The notes under the pieces were generated by a model, which saw only the letters and a program-made list of their open reading frames with translations, was not told the origin of the DNA and did not search any database. The translations under genes were made by a program, and so were the position numbers. A DNA stretch of 64,000 bases from NCBI RefSeq assembly GCF_036237275.1, contig NZ_CP108352.1, positions 3,100,001 through 3,164,000 on the forward strand, read 5' to 3'. Positions 51,044 to 59,667 of the stretch are shown piece after piece (the stretch's first letter is position 1; the number at the start of each line of letters is the position of its first letter). The stretch comes from Streptomyces sp. NBC_01353. Its GTDB lineage: Bacteria > Actinomycetota > Actinomycetes > Streptomycetales > Streptomycetaceae.

Positions 51044-52029
51044 GTCAGAACCACCCTTCGGTCGGCGGCGGCGTACAGCAGGTCGGCGATCACGTTCGCC
51101 AGGACCACGGCCGTGCCGATCACCATCACCACACCCACCACCACCGGCAGGTCGATCTCCCGCACCCCGTCGATGAGAGTCTTGCCGAGCCCGGGGATGC
51201 CGAAGAGGGACTCGGTGAGCACCGCGCCGCCGAACATCGAGCCGAGGTCGACCGCGCTGAGCGCGATCACCGGCGGCACGGCGCCGCGCAGCGCGTGCCG
51301 CCCGACGACCGCCCGCTCGCCCACGCCGTACGCCCGGAAGGTGCGGATGTGGTCTTCGGCGAGCGTCTCCAGCGTGGAACTCCGGGTCAGCCGCGCGTAC
51401 TTGGCCGATTCGAAGAAGCCGAGGGTGATCCAGGGCAGGAGCATGTTCCACGCCCACTGCTCGGGGTCCTCGCCGAGCGGCACGTACGTGGGGAACGGCA
51501 GCCATTGCAGGTACGCGCAGACGGCCATCAGCAGGAGCAGTCCGAGGATGAAGACGGGCGTGCCGGTTCCGGCGAGGGTCAGCACGGTCAGCGTCCGCTC
51601 GGTGAGGCCGCCGCGGCGCAGCGCGGAGAGCAGCCCGGTGCCGACGCCGACGACGAGCCAGATGACCATCGCGCCCAGGGCGAGCGAGGCGGTGGCGGGC
51701 AGCCGCTCCAGGACGAGCTGGGTGACCTGCTGGTCTGTCTGGTACGACAGGCCGAGGCAGGGCGCGTCGCAGTGGAGCACGGAGGTGCCGGTGCTGTAGT
51801 CGCGGCCGACGAGGACGCCCTGGAGGAACTGTCCGTACTGCGCGAAGACGCTCTGGTTCAGGCCGAGTTGCTCGCGCACCTGGGCCACCTGCTGCGGGCT
51901 GCAGCGTTCGCCGCAGGCGAGCCGGGCGGGGTCGCCGGGCGCGAGGTAGAAGAGCGCGTAGACGAGGACGGACAGCGCGAGAAGGACGAGCACGGCCCCC
52001 GCGAGCCGCTTGAGGACGAAGCGCGTCAT
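51040..52029 (-). CDS. Oligopeptide/nickel-type ABC permease, DppB-like
   Basis: A 329-residue membrane protein of the DppB family. The N-terminal helix [30 protein letters not shown] carries the family PGDPA motif; about six spans follow. The cytoplasmic coupling loop includes [24 protein letters not shown] (EAA-like). ATG 52029 overlaps the upstream permease stop in ATGA, and its own stop overlaps the ATPase start in ATGA, so translation is coupled on both sides. Substrate not determinable. Confidence 0.9.
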   Translation of the reverse strand: MTRFVLKRLAGAVLVLLALSVLVYALFYLAPGDPARLACGERCSPQQVAQVREQLGLNQSVFAQYGQFLQGVLVGRDYSTGTSVLHCDAPCLGLSYQTDQQVTQLVLERLPATASLALGAMVIWLVVGVGTGLLSALRRGGLTERTLTVLTLAGTGTPVFILGLLLLMAVCAYLQWLPFPTYVPLGEDPEQWAWNMLLPWITLGFFESAKYARLTRSSTLETLAEDHIRTFRAYGVGERAVVGRHALRGAVPPVIALSAVDLGSMFGGAVLTESLFGIPGLGKTLIDGVREIDLPVVVGVVMVIGTAVVLANVIADLLYAAADRRVVLT

Positions 52030-53099
52030 GAGGACGCCTCCTTGCGGGGTCCCGTACGCGAGTCCCCGCGCGTGGCTGTACGTGGATGCTTGCCCGAACG
52101 TGTCGGCGCGTCCTCGCGCGGTCCCCTGCGCGCGTCCTTGCGGGTGCCGACGCCGAGCCGGCTCGCCTCGCGCGGGTCGAGGGCCGCGCGCACCGCGTCC
52201 CCGAGCACCGTGAAGGCGAGCACGGTCACGAAGAGCATTCCGGCGGGCAGCAGCACGTACGTCGGATCGGCACGGAACCAGGTCTGCGCGGTCGACAGCA
52301 TCTGCCCCCACGACGGCGTCGGCGGCTTCACCCCCACACCGAGGAAGGAGAGCGAGGCCTCGACGACCATGTTCACGGGCACGAGGATCGCCGCGTACGT
52401 GATGACGGGCGCCGCGAGCGAGGGGACGAGCTCGCGCCGGGCCACCCGCCACCGGCCGGAGCCCGCGAGCCGCGCCGCGGCCACGAAGTCCAGGCTCTTG
52501 AGGGTGAGGGTCTGCGCCCGCACGATCTTGGACGTACCGCCCCAGCCGAGGACGCCGATCACGAGGATCAGCAGCAGCGGGCGCGGGAAGTCCGGGGGGA
52601 CGACGGCGGTCAGGGCGATGGCGAGCACGAGCATCGGCAGCGCGACCAGGACATCGGTCAGACGGCCGAGGACGGCGTCGACGACACGGTTGCCGAGTCC
52701 GGCGGCCAGGCCGATCACGAGCCCGATGAGCACCTGGACGGCCGTCGCGCCGATGGCGACGAGGAGGGAGATCCGGGCGCCGTGGAGCAGCCGTACGAAC
52801 AGGTCGCGGCCCGTGCCCGGTTCGACGCCGAGCCAGTGGTCGGCGCTGATCCCGCCGAAGGAGCCGAGCGGGACCCCGCCACGCGCCGAGTCGACGAGGT
52901 CGTCGTGGTACGTGGTGGCGTCCTGACCGGCCAGCGCGGCGAGGAGCGGCGCGGCGGCCGCGAGGAGGACGAGCAGGGCGAGGACTCCGGCGGCGACGAG
53001 CGCCGAGGGGCGGGTGCGCAGGCGCCGCCATACCTGCCGGGCGGCGCCCGTGGCGGGGATCTCCGCCACGGGCACCGTCGCTTCGGTCAGCGCGGTCAC
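52026..53099 (-). CDS. Oligopeptide/nickel-type ABC permease, DppC-like, with a basic C-terminal tail
   Basis: A 357-residue DppC-family permease. An N-terminal cytoplasmic stretch precedes LVAAGVLALLVLLAAAAPLLAALA. The family blocks HWLGVEPGTGRDLFVRLLHG and SLDFVAAARLAGSGRWRVARRELV (coupling helix) are present, with about six spans. After the expected end (ALDPRE) there are about 45 extra Arg/Lys/Thr-rich residues, unusual for the family, possibly a disordered extension. GTG 53099 overlaps the substrate-binding-protein stop in GTGA. Confidence 0.88.
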   Translation of the reverse strand: MTALTEATVPVAEIPATGAARQVWRRLRTRPSALVAAGVLALLVLLAAAAPLLAALAGQDATTYHDDLVDSARGGVPLGSFGGISADHWLGVEPGTGRDLFVRLLHGARISLLVAIGATAVQVLIGLVIGLAAGLGNRVVDAVLGRLTDVLVALPMLVLAIALTAVVPPDFPRPLLLILVIGVLGWGGTSKIVRAQTLTLKSLDFVAAARLAGSGRWRVARRELVPSLAAPVITYAAILVPVNMVVEASLSFLGVGVKPPTPSWGQMLSTAQTWFRADPTYVLLPAGMLFVTVLAFTVLGDAVRAALDPREASRLGVGTRKDARRGPREDAPTRSGKHPRTATRGDSRTGPRKEASS

Positions 53100-54826
53100 T
53101 TGACCGCGACCTGCGAGATGTCGAGGACGCCGGTCCAGTCGCTGATGACGACGTTCTTGACGTCCTTGCCGACGAGCTGCTTGTAGACGGGGTGGAAGAG
53201 CGGCACGTCGAGCGCCTGCTCGCCGATCTTCTTGTCGAGCGCGCCCCAGCGGGCGGCGGCGTCCTTGAGGTCGGCCAGCTTGTTGATCTCGTCGATCTCC
53301 TTGTTGACCGCCGGGTCGTTCAGCTGCGCGTGGTTGTAGTTGGAGCCGTTGGTGACGATCTGGCGGCCGTCGAAGATCGGCGCGAGGAACGGGCCGCCGG
53401 CGGGCCAGTCGGCGCCCCAGCGGGAGAGGAAGAAGCCGGGCGCGTCCTTGACGCTCCACCTCTTCTCGTTGAAGGAGTTGGGCTCCTGGCCGTCCAGCTT
53501 CACCGTGATGCCGGCCTTGCCGAGCGCCTCCTGGACGGCGGTGGCGATCTCGGGGCTGGTGGTGCGGTTCTGCGCGGTGGAGTGCAGCAGCGTGACGGTG
53601 AGGCCGTTCGGGTGGCCGGCCTCCTTCAGGAGCTCCTTGGCCTTGGCCGGGTCACCGGTCTCGCCTGCCGGGAAGTGGTCGTAGGGCGTGAAGCCGAAGG
53701 CCTTCTGCTCGGGCAGGAAGGTCGTGGCGGGCTCGGCGAGCGCGGAGCCGCCGGCCGCGTTGACGACGCTGGTGCGGTTGATCGCGTACGAGATCGCCTG
53801 GCGCACCTTGATGTTGTCGAAGGGCTTCACCTTCGGGTTGAAGGCGATGTAGTTGGTGAAGCCGAAGTGGCCGGTGCCGACGCGGGCGGCGAGCTCCTTG
53901 TCGGAGCCGATCTGGGCGAGCTCGGCCGGGCCGAGGTTGGTGTCGGTGGTGAGGGCGGCGGCGTCGGCGCCCGAGGATGTGGACAGGCGCTGGTTGATGA
54001 CGGCCTCGTCCAGACCCGACCTGACGTCGATCGTGTCGGGGTATGCCTTGCGCTCCTCGTCGGTCTTGGGGTCCCAGTGCTCGTTGCGCTCGAGGACGAG
54101 GTGCTCGCCGTCGTTCTTGTTCGTGACGACCTTGTACGGGCCGGAGGAGACCGGGTGCTCCTCGTACTTCGCGCCGGTGTCCTTGGCCTTGGGGACCGGG
54201 GCGAACTGGGTCTGGGTGGCGAGGAACGGGAACTCGCCCTCGGGCTTCTTCAGCTTGAAGACGATCGTCTTCGCGTCGGGCGTGATGATCGAGGCGAGGC
54301 CCTTCTTGTCCTTGTACGGACCCTGGTAGGTGTCGCCGCCGACCAGCCAGTCACGCAAGTACGGTGCGCCGCCGGAGAGTTCGGCCGCGAAGGAACGCTG
54401 GATGCCGTACTTGACGTCGGCGCTGGTGATCGGCGTGCCGTCCTCGAACTTCAGGCCGTCCTTCAGCGTGTACGTCCACTCGGTGGCGTCCTTGTTGGGG
54501 CGGCCGGTGTCGGTGGCGAGGTCGGGGACGACCTGGGTGCCGGCGGCGCCCGCCTCGCGGTTGCGGGTGGTGAGCGTACGGAAGACGAGGGAGGGAACGT
54601 TGCCGCCGCCGGAGGTGTAGAGGCGGGCGGGGTCGAAGTCGGACTGCGCCTCGGCGTTGAGGACGGTCAGGGTGCCGCCCTTGCGCGGCGCGCCCTCGCT
54701 CGTACCACCGGCGGTCCTGTCGCCCGCTCCGTCCTGGGGGCCGGCGCAGGCGACGGCGCCCGAGGCCAGGACGAGACCGATGGCGGCCGCTGCCAGGCGG
54801 CGCGATATGACGGACGGTTGGCGCAT
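53096..54826 (-). CDS. Family 5 extracellular solute-binding lipoprotein (oligopeptide/nickel ABC transporter)
   Basis: A 576-residue lipoprotein. The signal peptide ends in the lipobox AVAC (Cys 27). The SBP_bac_5 body has KGGTLTVLNAEAQSDFDPA, WTYTLKDGLKFEDGTPITSA, HPVSSGPYKV and VRQAISYAINRTSVV. These proteins capture peptides or similar ligands and deliver them to the DppB/DppC permeases encoded just downstream. ATG 54826 follows GAGAGG. It heads the operon after a leader region (54827-55128) containing a short ORF and a strong promoter. Confidence 0.92.
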   Translation of the reverse strand: MRQPSVISRRLAAAAIGLVLASGAVACAGPQDGAGDRTAGGTSEGAPRKGGTLTVLNAEAQSDFDPARLYTSGGGNVPSLVFRTLTTRNREAGAAGTQVVPDLATDTGRPNKDATEWTYTLKDGLKFEDGTPITSADVKYGIQRSFAAELSGGAPYLRDWLVGGDTYQGPYKDKKGLASIITPDAKTIVFKLKKPEGEFPFLATQTQFAPVPKAKDTGAKYEEHPVSSGPYKVVTNKNDGEHLVLERNEHWDPKTDEERKAYPDTIDVRSGLDEAVINQRLSTSSGADAAALTTDTNLGPAELAQIGSDKELAARVGTGHFGFTNYIAFNPKVKPFDNIKVRQAISYAINRTSVVNAAGGSALAEPATTFLPEQKAFGFTPYDHFPAGETGDPAKAKELLKEAGHPNGLTVTLLHSTAQNRTTSPEIATAVQEALGKAGITVKLDGQEPNSFNEKRWSVKDAPGFFLSRWGADWPAGGPFLAPIFDGRQIVTNGSNYNHAQLNDPAVNKEIDEINKLADLKDAAARWGALDKKIGEQALDVPLFHPVYKQLVGKDVKNVVISDWTGVLDISQVAVK

Positions 54827-55032
54827 GGGAAAGACCTCTCGGATGAATGCCGATACCGCGTGGCGCGGCGCAGAAGGGAATGCGGGAATTCCGCACGCGG
54901 GCAGCGGCGACGAGAGGGATTACCCCGGTGAATACGTGAAAGCCGCGCCTGCGAGCGGAGGAAAGCCCGGGCGCGGAAATGCGGCGGCAGAGTCCGAGAA
55001 GGAGAAGAGGGCCGACGCGCGCTCGGGCGGAG

Positions 55033-55128
55033 TCAGCTACAGAGAACGTCGGACACGGTGTGTCCGGTCACGCCGATGAGCGCCAGCTCAATGGCGGCGC
55101 GCTCGAAGGTGACGTGACGGTGCGACAT
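55033..55128 (-). CDS. Short (31-aa) leader ORF upstream of the ABC transporter operon
   Basis: An ORF of 32 codons beginning MSHRHVTFERAA and ending VSDVLCS. Its ATG (55128) lies 7-9 nt after the -10 of a strong promoter, so the transcript would be leaderless or nearly so. It contains a perfect 7-bp hairpin (55050-55066, CGGACAC loop ACC on the minus strand). It ends 206 nt before the solute-binding-protein start. Short leader ORFs with a near-terminal Cys occur ahead of sulfur and transport operons in actinobacteria, but this peptide does not match a family I can name. No intrinsic terminator is visible between it and the operon. Confidence 0.45.
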   Translation of the reverse strand: MSHRHVTFERAAIELALIGVTGHTVSDVLCS

Positions 55129-55135
55129 GCCGAGA

Positions 55136-55164
55136 AATATCTACGACCGTGCGACCGATGTCAA
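55136..55164 (-). promoter_or_regulatory. Strong HrdB-type promoter of the ABC transporter operon
   Basis: On the minus strand a perfect -35 TTGACA (55164-55159), 17 nt, then GATATT (55141-55136); TAGATA at 55143-55138 is an alternative with 15-nt spacing. Transcription would start at or next to the leader ORF ATG 55128. Confidence 0.65.
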
Positions 55165-55240
55165 CGCGCGATCGATGAATTCGAGACACCCGTCTCGCGA
55201 TGCGGTCACCGTCGGCGGGGCCGGGCAGCCGGACGGGGCC

Positions 55241-56644
55241 TCAACTCCCGGGATGCACCCAGGGGTTGGGGCGGCACTTGATGCCGTCGATGTCCAGGGA
55301 CTTGGTCTGCTGCTGCATCACGGGGGCGAGGGCGCCGGGCGTACGGCAGGTCACGTGGCTGTGTCCGAGCCGGTGTCCGACCTCGTGGTTGATGAGCATC
55401 TGGCGATAGGCGAACATCGCCTTGTCGCCGAAGGTCTCCGAGCCCTGCGCCCAGCGGAATGCGTTGATCATCACCCGGGAGGTGGACGCGGAGTCGCAGG
55501 AGACATTGTCGACGGTGGTGTCCAGGTCGGACTTCGCGCACCAGACACCGGTGGTGCCGGGACTGGCGAGAGTGACCACGAACTCCGGGTCCCCGCTGGA
55601 AATCCGCTCGAAGGTCATCTCACCCTGACCGGCCCAGCTCCGCTCGTCGTTGAGGGTCTTCTGCACGGCCTGCGCGAAGAGTGCCGCGTCGAGCCCGAGC
55701 CCCTTCTCGACGTCGACCCGGTAGCGGATCTTCCTCCCCTTGCCCGGCGCCTTTTCGAAGCCGGCCACGGCCTCGAACTCGCCCGAGCCCTTGAGCTTGG
55801 GGTCGATGGGGAACTGACGTGACATCAGCTGCTCGTACGTGGGCAGCGGGGCGGGGGCGCTCGGTGCGGCCGGTGCGGCCTGCGTGGGTGTCGGCCGGCT
55901 GTCGGAGCGCGAGGCGCCGTCCTCGACGGCCCGGTCGGCGGAGCCGTCGGCCGAGTGGGCCAGCGGGCTGCCGGAGTCCCGTTCGGCCACCTGACCGGCC
56001 ACGACGACGGCGAGGACGGTGGTGACGGCGGCGGCCGCGATGCCGGTGAAGGTCCGGCCCTTGCCGCCGGTCTTGGCCGGCTGTTCCTCGGGAAGCTCCT
56101 CGGGACGGGACTCGCGCCGCTGACCGGGGATGAAGGGGGCCTGCGGTGCGGTCTCGTCCCGGGTCGGCCGGGGCGCCTCCCGCAGGTCCGTGTAGCGCTG
56201 GGGCCGCGCCGGCGTTTCGGTGTGCTCGGGATGCCCGCCCCGTACCGCCGTGTCGCCTGGGGCGGTGTAGATCGGCGTGCCGTGCATCGGGGTGTCCCAG
56301 ACCGGCCGGCCGCCGCCGGGCCCGTACGCCCCCTGTCCGTACCCGCCCTGTCCGTACCCGCCCTGGGTGCGCGCGCCCTGGATGCTCGGGCCCTGCGTGC
56401 TCGGGCCCTGCCCGTACGTGCCCTGGGCGTAGCCGGTCTGCCCGGCGCCTTGCTGCGGTCCCGCGCCGCCGTGGCGGCCGTGTCCGCTCTGCCCGTACGG
56501 ACTCTGCTGCCCCTGGGCCGCCGGGGTGTACCCGTCCTGGCCCGGCTCGCGCCTGCGGCGTCCCGTCCCCGACCCCGGCGCTTCTCGCTGCCCCGTATCC
56601 ACGGGGGGAGCGGGCGCGGGGCCCTTCCGACTATGTCGTCCCAC
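55241..56644 (-). CDS. DUF3152 secreted zinc metalloprotease-like protein
   Basis: A 467-residue protein. Residues 1-200 are disordered (Gln/Gly/Tyr repeats GGYGQGGYGQGAYG). A membrane anchor lies at about 208-230 (FTGIAAAAVTTVLAVVVAGQV). The extracytoplasmic DUF3152 domain spans about 275-467, with HEVGHRLGHSH (a perfect HExxHxxGxxH metzincin zinc site) and conserved Cys residues (GVWCAK, NVSC, VTCRTPG, IKCRPNP) likely forming disulfides. It corresponds to Rv3207c in M. tuberculosis by memory. Substrate unknown. It lies 8 bp downstream of the alpha/beta-hydrolase gene stop and may be co-transcribed. Confidence 0.88.
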   Translation of the reverse strand: MGRHSRKGPAPAPPVDTGQREAPGSGTGRRRREPGQDGYTPAAQGQQSPYGQSGHGRHGGAGPQQGAGQTGYAQGTYGQGPSTQGPSIQGARTQGGYGQGGYGQGAYGPGGGRPVWDTPMHGTPIYTAPGDTAVRGGHPEHTETPARPQRYTDLREAPRPTRDETAPQAPFIPGQRRESRPEELPEEQPAKTGGKGRTFTGIAAAAVTTVLAVVVAGQVAERDSGSPLAHSADGSADRAVEDGASRSDSRPTPTQAAPAAPSAPAPLPTYEQLMSRQFPIDPKLKGSGEFEAVAGFEKAPGKGRKIRYRVDVEKGLGLDAALFAQAVQKTLNDERSWAGQGEMTFERISSGDPEFVVTLASPGTTGVWCAKSDLDTTVDNVSCDSASTSRVMINAFRWAQGSETFGDKAMFAYRQMLINHEVGHRLGHSHVTCRTPGALAPVMQQQTKSLDIDGIKCRPNPWVHPGS

Positions 56645-56652
56645 GCCCCGGA

Positions 56653-57639
56653 TCAGCTCCCGCCGCTGTCGTGTGTGCCGTCTTCGCAGGCTTCGATCAG
56701 TTCCCGGACGGCCTCGGCGACCGTCTCGGGGTACTCCATCATGGCCACATGTCCGGCGTCCGGGAGCGTCAGGAGGCGCGAGCCGCGGAACGCGGCGGCC
56801 GCCTTGCTCGCCATCCGGTACGAAACGAGCTGGTCACGGCCACCGTAGATGAGCAGTGTCGGCGCGAGCACCCGTTCTGCCTGCCGCCAGAGACCGTGTT
56901 GACCACCGAGCGTGTACGCGTCGACGATGCCGCGCGAGGACCGGGCCATGGCGTCCCAGAAGTACGGGAGTTCCAGGCGCCGCTCCATCTCCTCCACGGC
57001 GTGTCGGAAGCCCTCGTCGGAGACCCGGCCGGGGTCTCCGTAACAGAGGGAGAGCACCCCGCGGACCCGCTGCTCCGGCGTCCAGCCCCTGGTCAGCTTC
57101 GAGAAGAGGGGCGCGACGCCCGGCACGGCGAGCATCACGGTCGGCCAGGCGGTGCGCTGGGCGCGCAGCTCGGGCAGGGCCGGGGCGACCAGGGTGAGGG
57201 TGCGGACCAGGTCGGGGCGGACCGCGGCGACGCGGGTGGAGACGGCGCCGCCGAGCGAGTTGCCGATCAGGTGGACCGGTCCGCGGCCGGCGGCGTCGAG
57301 AAGTCGGATGACCGCCCGGGCGTGTCCGGTGACCGAGTAGTTGCCGTCGTCGGGCGGCGGGGAGTCGCCGAAGCCGGGCAGGTCGACGGCCTCGCCGTCG
57401 ACCTGGTCGGCCAGCAGCGGCATCAGTGCCGACCAGTTCTGCGAGGAGCCGCCGAGCCCGTGGACGTAGAGCGCGGGCGGGAGGCCCGGCCGGTTACCGG
57501 GGCGGGCGCGCACGGTCAGCGTGAGCCCGGGCAGGGCGACGGAGCGCAACTCCTCGCCGTCCGCCACCCGTACGGCGCGGATTCGCGACGCGGGCGGTGC
57601 GGCGGCGGTCCGGGTTTCCGGCAGCTCGGTCGACGACAT
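56653..57639 (-). CDS. Alpha/beta-fold hydrolase, leaderless start
   Basis: A 328-residue hydrolase. Motifs are LYVHGLGGSSQNW (oxyanion HG), LPGFGDSPPPDDG, the nucleophile elbow LIGNSLGGAV, YGGRDQLVS (Asp) and PDAGHVAMMEYPE (His). No signal peptide, so cytoplasmic. The substrate, probably an ester or lactone, is unknown. ATG 57639 lies seven nt after TAATAT (57651-57646), a consensus-like -10, so the mRNA is probably leaderless. Divergent from the acidic small gene. Confidence 0.85.
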   Translation of the reverse strand: MSSTELPETRTAAAPPASRIRAVRVADGEELRSVALPGLTLTVRARPGNRPGLPPALYVHGLGGSSQNWSALMPLLADQVDGEAVDLPGFGDSPPPDDGNYSVTGHARAVIRLLDAAGRGPVHLIGNSLGGAVSTRVAAVRPDLVRTLTLVAPALPELRAQRTAWPTVMLAVPGVAPLFSKLTRGWTPEQRVRGVLSLCYGDPGRVSDEGFRHAVEEMERRLELPYFWDAMARSSRGIVDAYTLGGQHGLWRQAERVLAPTLLIYGGRDQLVSYRMASKAAAAFRGSRLLTLPDAGHVAMMEYPETVAEAVRELIEACEDGTHDSGGS

Positions 57640-57645
57640 GGCCGC

Positions 57646-57651
57646 AATATT
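57646..57651 (-). promoter_or_regulatory. -10 element for the leaderless alpha/beta-hydrolase transcript
   Basis: TAATAT, seven nt before ATG 57639; an unusually AT-rich hexamer in this GC-rich sequence. Confidence 0.6.
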
Positions 57652-57773
57652 ACGAGACGATCACGCGGAGGCGTGTGTGTGTGGCGTCACAGGTACGGGT
57701 GCGCCGCGCGAGGTGTGCTCCTACGCTCGAAGAGAGGGCCATCGGAGCGGACCCGCACGCCGGAAGGAATCGC

Positions 57774-57989
57774 ATGACTGTCGATCCGACCGAGCCGGAC
57801 ACATTCGCCGAGGAAGAGGTCGCGGTGCTCGACGAGGAAATCCCGGAGGCCGACGCCGCCGAGCAGCACACGGATGTCCAGCAGCAGGAGGAGGAGCATC
57901 CCACTCATCTCGAACAGGACTCCGCGAACCCGGCGGACGCGTCCGAGCAGGCACGGGTCGTCACCCAGGACGAAGACGACTACCGCTGA
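57774..57989 (+). CDS. Small acidic protein, function unknown
   Basis: A 71-residue very acidic and Gln-rich protein (TVDPTEPDTFAEEEVAVLDEE, then QQQEEEHPTHLEQD, ending QDEDDYR). It has no hydrophobic core and is probably disordered. ATG 57774 has GGAAGGA six nt upstream, which with its conserved-looking position supports a real gene. Divergent from the hydrolase. I do not recognise it. Confidence 0.65.
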   Translation: MTVDPTEPDTFAEEEVAVLDEEIPEADAAEQHTDVQQQEEEHPTHLEQDSANPADASEQARVVTQDEDDYR

Positions 57990-58136
57990 TTTGTTCGGTT
58001 TGATCTTGAATCGCCTGTCGCCTCGGACGTCCGGTCCGTGAAATTCTGCGTCCGCACCGCGCACAGCCGGGTTACCCAAAAGTACGATGGCGGGCGCGGC
58101 ACCACAGCGCGCATGGATCGATTTTTGGGAGGCGGC

Positions 58137-58796
58137 GTGACAGCCATCGAGCAGACAGAGGCAGCACGCCCTCGGGGCACGCGCCTGCCGCGCCGAGCCC
58201 GACGGAACCAGCTCCTGGGTGCGGCCCAGGAGGTGTTCGTCGCACAGGGGTACCACTCCGCCGCGATGGACGACATCGCCGAACGGGCGGGCGTCAGCAA
58301 GCCGGTGCTCTACCAGCACTTCCCGGGCAAGCTCGAGCTCTACCTGGCTCTGCTCGACCAGCACTGCGAGTCCCTCCTCCAGGCCGTGCGCACGGCGCTG
58401 GCGTCGACGACGGACAACAAGCTCCGGGTCGAGGCGACGATGGACGCGTACTTCGCGTACGTGGAGGACGAGGGCGGCGCGTTCCGTCTCGTCTTCGAGT
58501 CCGACCTGACCAACGAGCCGGCCGTACGCGAGCGCGTGGACCGGGTCAGCCTCCAGTGCGCCGAGGCGATCTCGGACGTGATCGCGGAGGACACGAACCT
58601 CTCCAAGGACGAGTCGATGCTGCTGGCCGTGGGCCTGGGCGGCGTCTCGCAGGTCGTGGCGCGCTACTGGCTCTCCAGCGAGTCCGCCATTCCCCGCGAC
58701 AAGGCGGTGGCGCTGCTGACCTCGCTGGCCTGGCGCGGTATCGCGGGCTTCCCGCTGCACCCGACGGACGGCCAGCCGATCACCGACGGCGGCTGA
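58137..58796 (+). CDS. TetR-family transcriptional regulator
   Basis: A 219-residue TetR regulator. The helix-turn-helix is at residues about 20-70 (RRNQLLGAAQEVFVAQGYHS, then MDDIAERAGVSKPVLYQHFPGK). The ligand-binding part has AYFAYVEDEGGAFRLVFESD and VARYWLSSESAIPRDKAV. GTG 58137 has GGGAGG four nt upstream; an ATG at 58113 has no ribosome site. It is next to DUF3107 on the same strand, like Rv3208-Rv3208A in M. tuberculosis by memory; its target genes are not evident. Confidence 0.88.
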   Translation: MTAIEQTEAARPRGTRLPRRARRNQLLGAAQEVFVAQGYHSAAMDDIAERAGVSKPVLYQHFPGKLELYLALLDQHCESLLQAVRTALASTTDNKLRVEATMDAYFAYVEDEGGAFRLVFESDLTNEPAVRERVDRVSLQCAEAISDVIAEDTNLSKDESMLLAVGLGGVSQVVARYWLSSESAIPRDKAVALLTSLAWRGIAGFPLHPTDGQPITDGG

Positions 58797-58944
58797 GCCC
58801 CACTCCCCCGGTCCCGGTTATTCCCTCCCGGCTGTTCGCTCCTGGCGTTCCGCAGGTGCGCCGTGCGGGTCCCCTCACCGGGCTAATGTGTGCACCGTAC
58901 GGCGCGGGAGACGCGCAACGCTGACCGTTCGGAGGGACATAGCC

Positions 58945-59172
58945 GTGGAGGTCAAGATCGGCGTGCAGCACGCACCCCGGGAGATCGTTCTGGAGAGCGG
59001 GCAGTCCGCCGAGGAGGTCGAGCGCGCCGTGGCCGACGCGCTCGCCGGCAAGGCAACGCTGCTCAGCCTCACGGACGAGAAGGGCCGCAAGGTCCTGGTG
59101 CCGGCCGAGAAGATCGCGTACGTGGAGATCGGTGAGCCCGCGGTCCGCCGCGTGGGCTTCGGCGCGCTCTGA
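58945..59172 (+). CDS. DUF3107 family protein
   Basis: A 75-residue small protein beginning MEVKIGVQHAPREIVLES and ending PAVRRVGFGAL, which matches the actinobacterial DUF3107 (TB9.4-like) family of unknown function. It is predicted to be mixed alpha-beta and soluble. GTG 58945 has GGAGGG nine nt upstream. A strong terminator follows. Confidence 0.85.
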   Translation: MEVKIGVQHAPREIVLESGQSAEEVERAVADALAGKATLLSLTDEKGRKVLVPAEKIAYVEIGEPAVRRVGFGAL

Positions 59173-59190
59173 GACGTACGGCCGAACAGG

Positions 59191-59225
59191 GGAAGGCCCG
59201 GCGGATCCGATCCGCCGGGCCTTCC
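59191..59225 (+). terminator. Intrinsic terminator after DUF3107
   Basis: A perfect 15-bp stem (GGAAGGCCCGGCGGA with complement) and five-base loop, 18 bp past the stop codon. Confidence 0.75.
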
Positions 59226-59366
59226 GTGCGTCCAGGCGCCCGCTCGCGCCTGCGCCGTGGGCGATTGTCCTGGTGAGGGGTGCCGAAGAGGATTGCGTCC
59301 GGGGCGGCCCGGGTAGGACGGCCTGTGACCGAATTGCCCGCCCCGCACCGCACGCGAGGTGATCCC

Positions 59367-59636
59367 GTGTTCTTGGAAGCTCTCGGCTCCGCCCTGCTCG
59401 GACTCGCCCTGGCCTGGGCCGCCGTGCACCGGCTGCCCGACCGCCTCCCCGCACGTGGGGTCGTCCTCACCACGGGCTCGCTGGGTGCCGTCTTCGGCGC
59501 CCTGGTGACGCACGGGGCCCTGGGCCCCGGTCACGCCCTGGCCACGCTGCTCGGCGCGGTCGCGGTCGCCACGGTCCTGCTCTCGCTGCTGATCCGCCCC
59601 GCCTCACGCCGGCTGCGGCGATCAGCGGCGGCGTGA
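59367..59636 (+). CDS. Small hydrophobic membrane protein
   Basis: An 89-residue protein with about three hydrophobic segments (FLEALGSALLGLALAWAAV, VVLTTGSLGAVFGALVTHGAL and LATLLGAVAVATVLLSLLI) and a basic C-terminus. Function unknown. GTG 59367 has GAGGTG about eight nt upstream. It is convergent with the ferritin-like gene, 31 bp away; no strong terminator hairpin is seen between them. Confidence 0.65.
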   Translation: MFLEALGSALLGLALAWAAVHRLPDRLPARGVVLTTGSLGAVFGALVTHGALGPGHALATLLGAVAVATVLLSLLIRPASRRLRRSAAA

Positions 59637-59667
59637 ACAGCGCCGCCACACAGACCCCGCGACCGAC

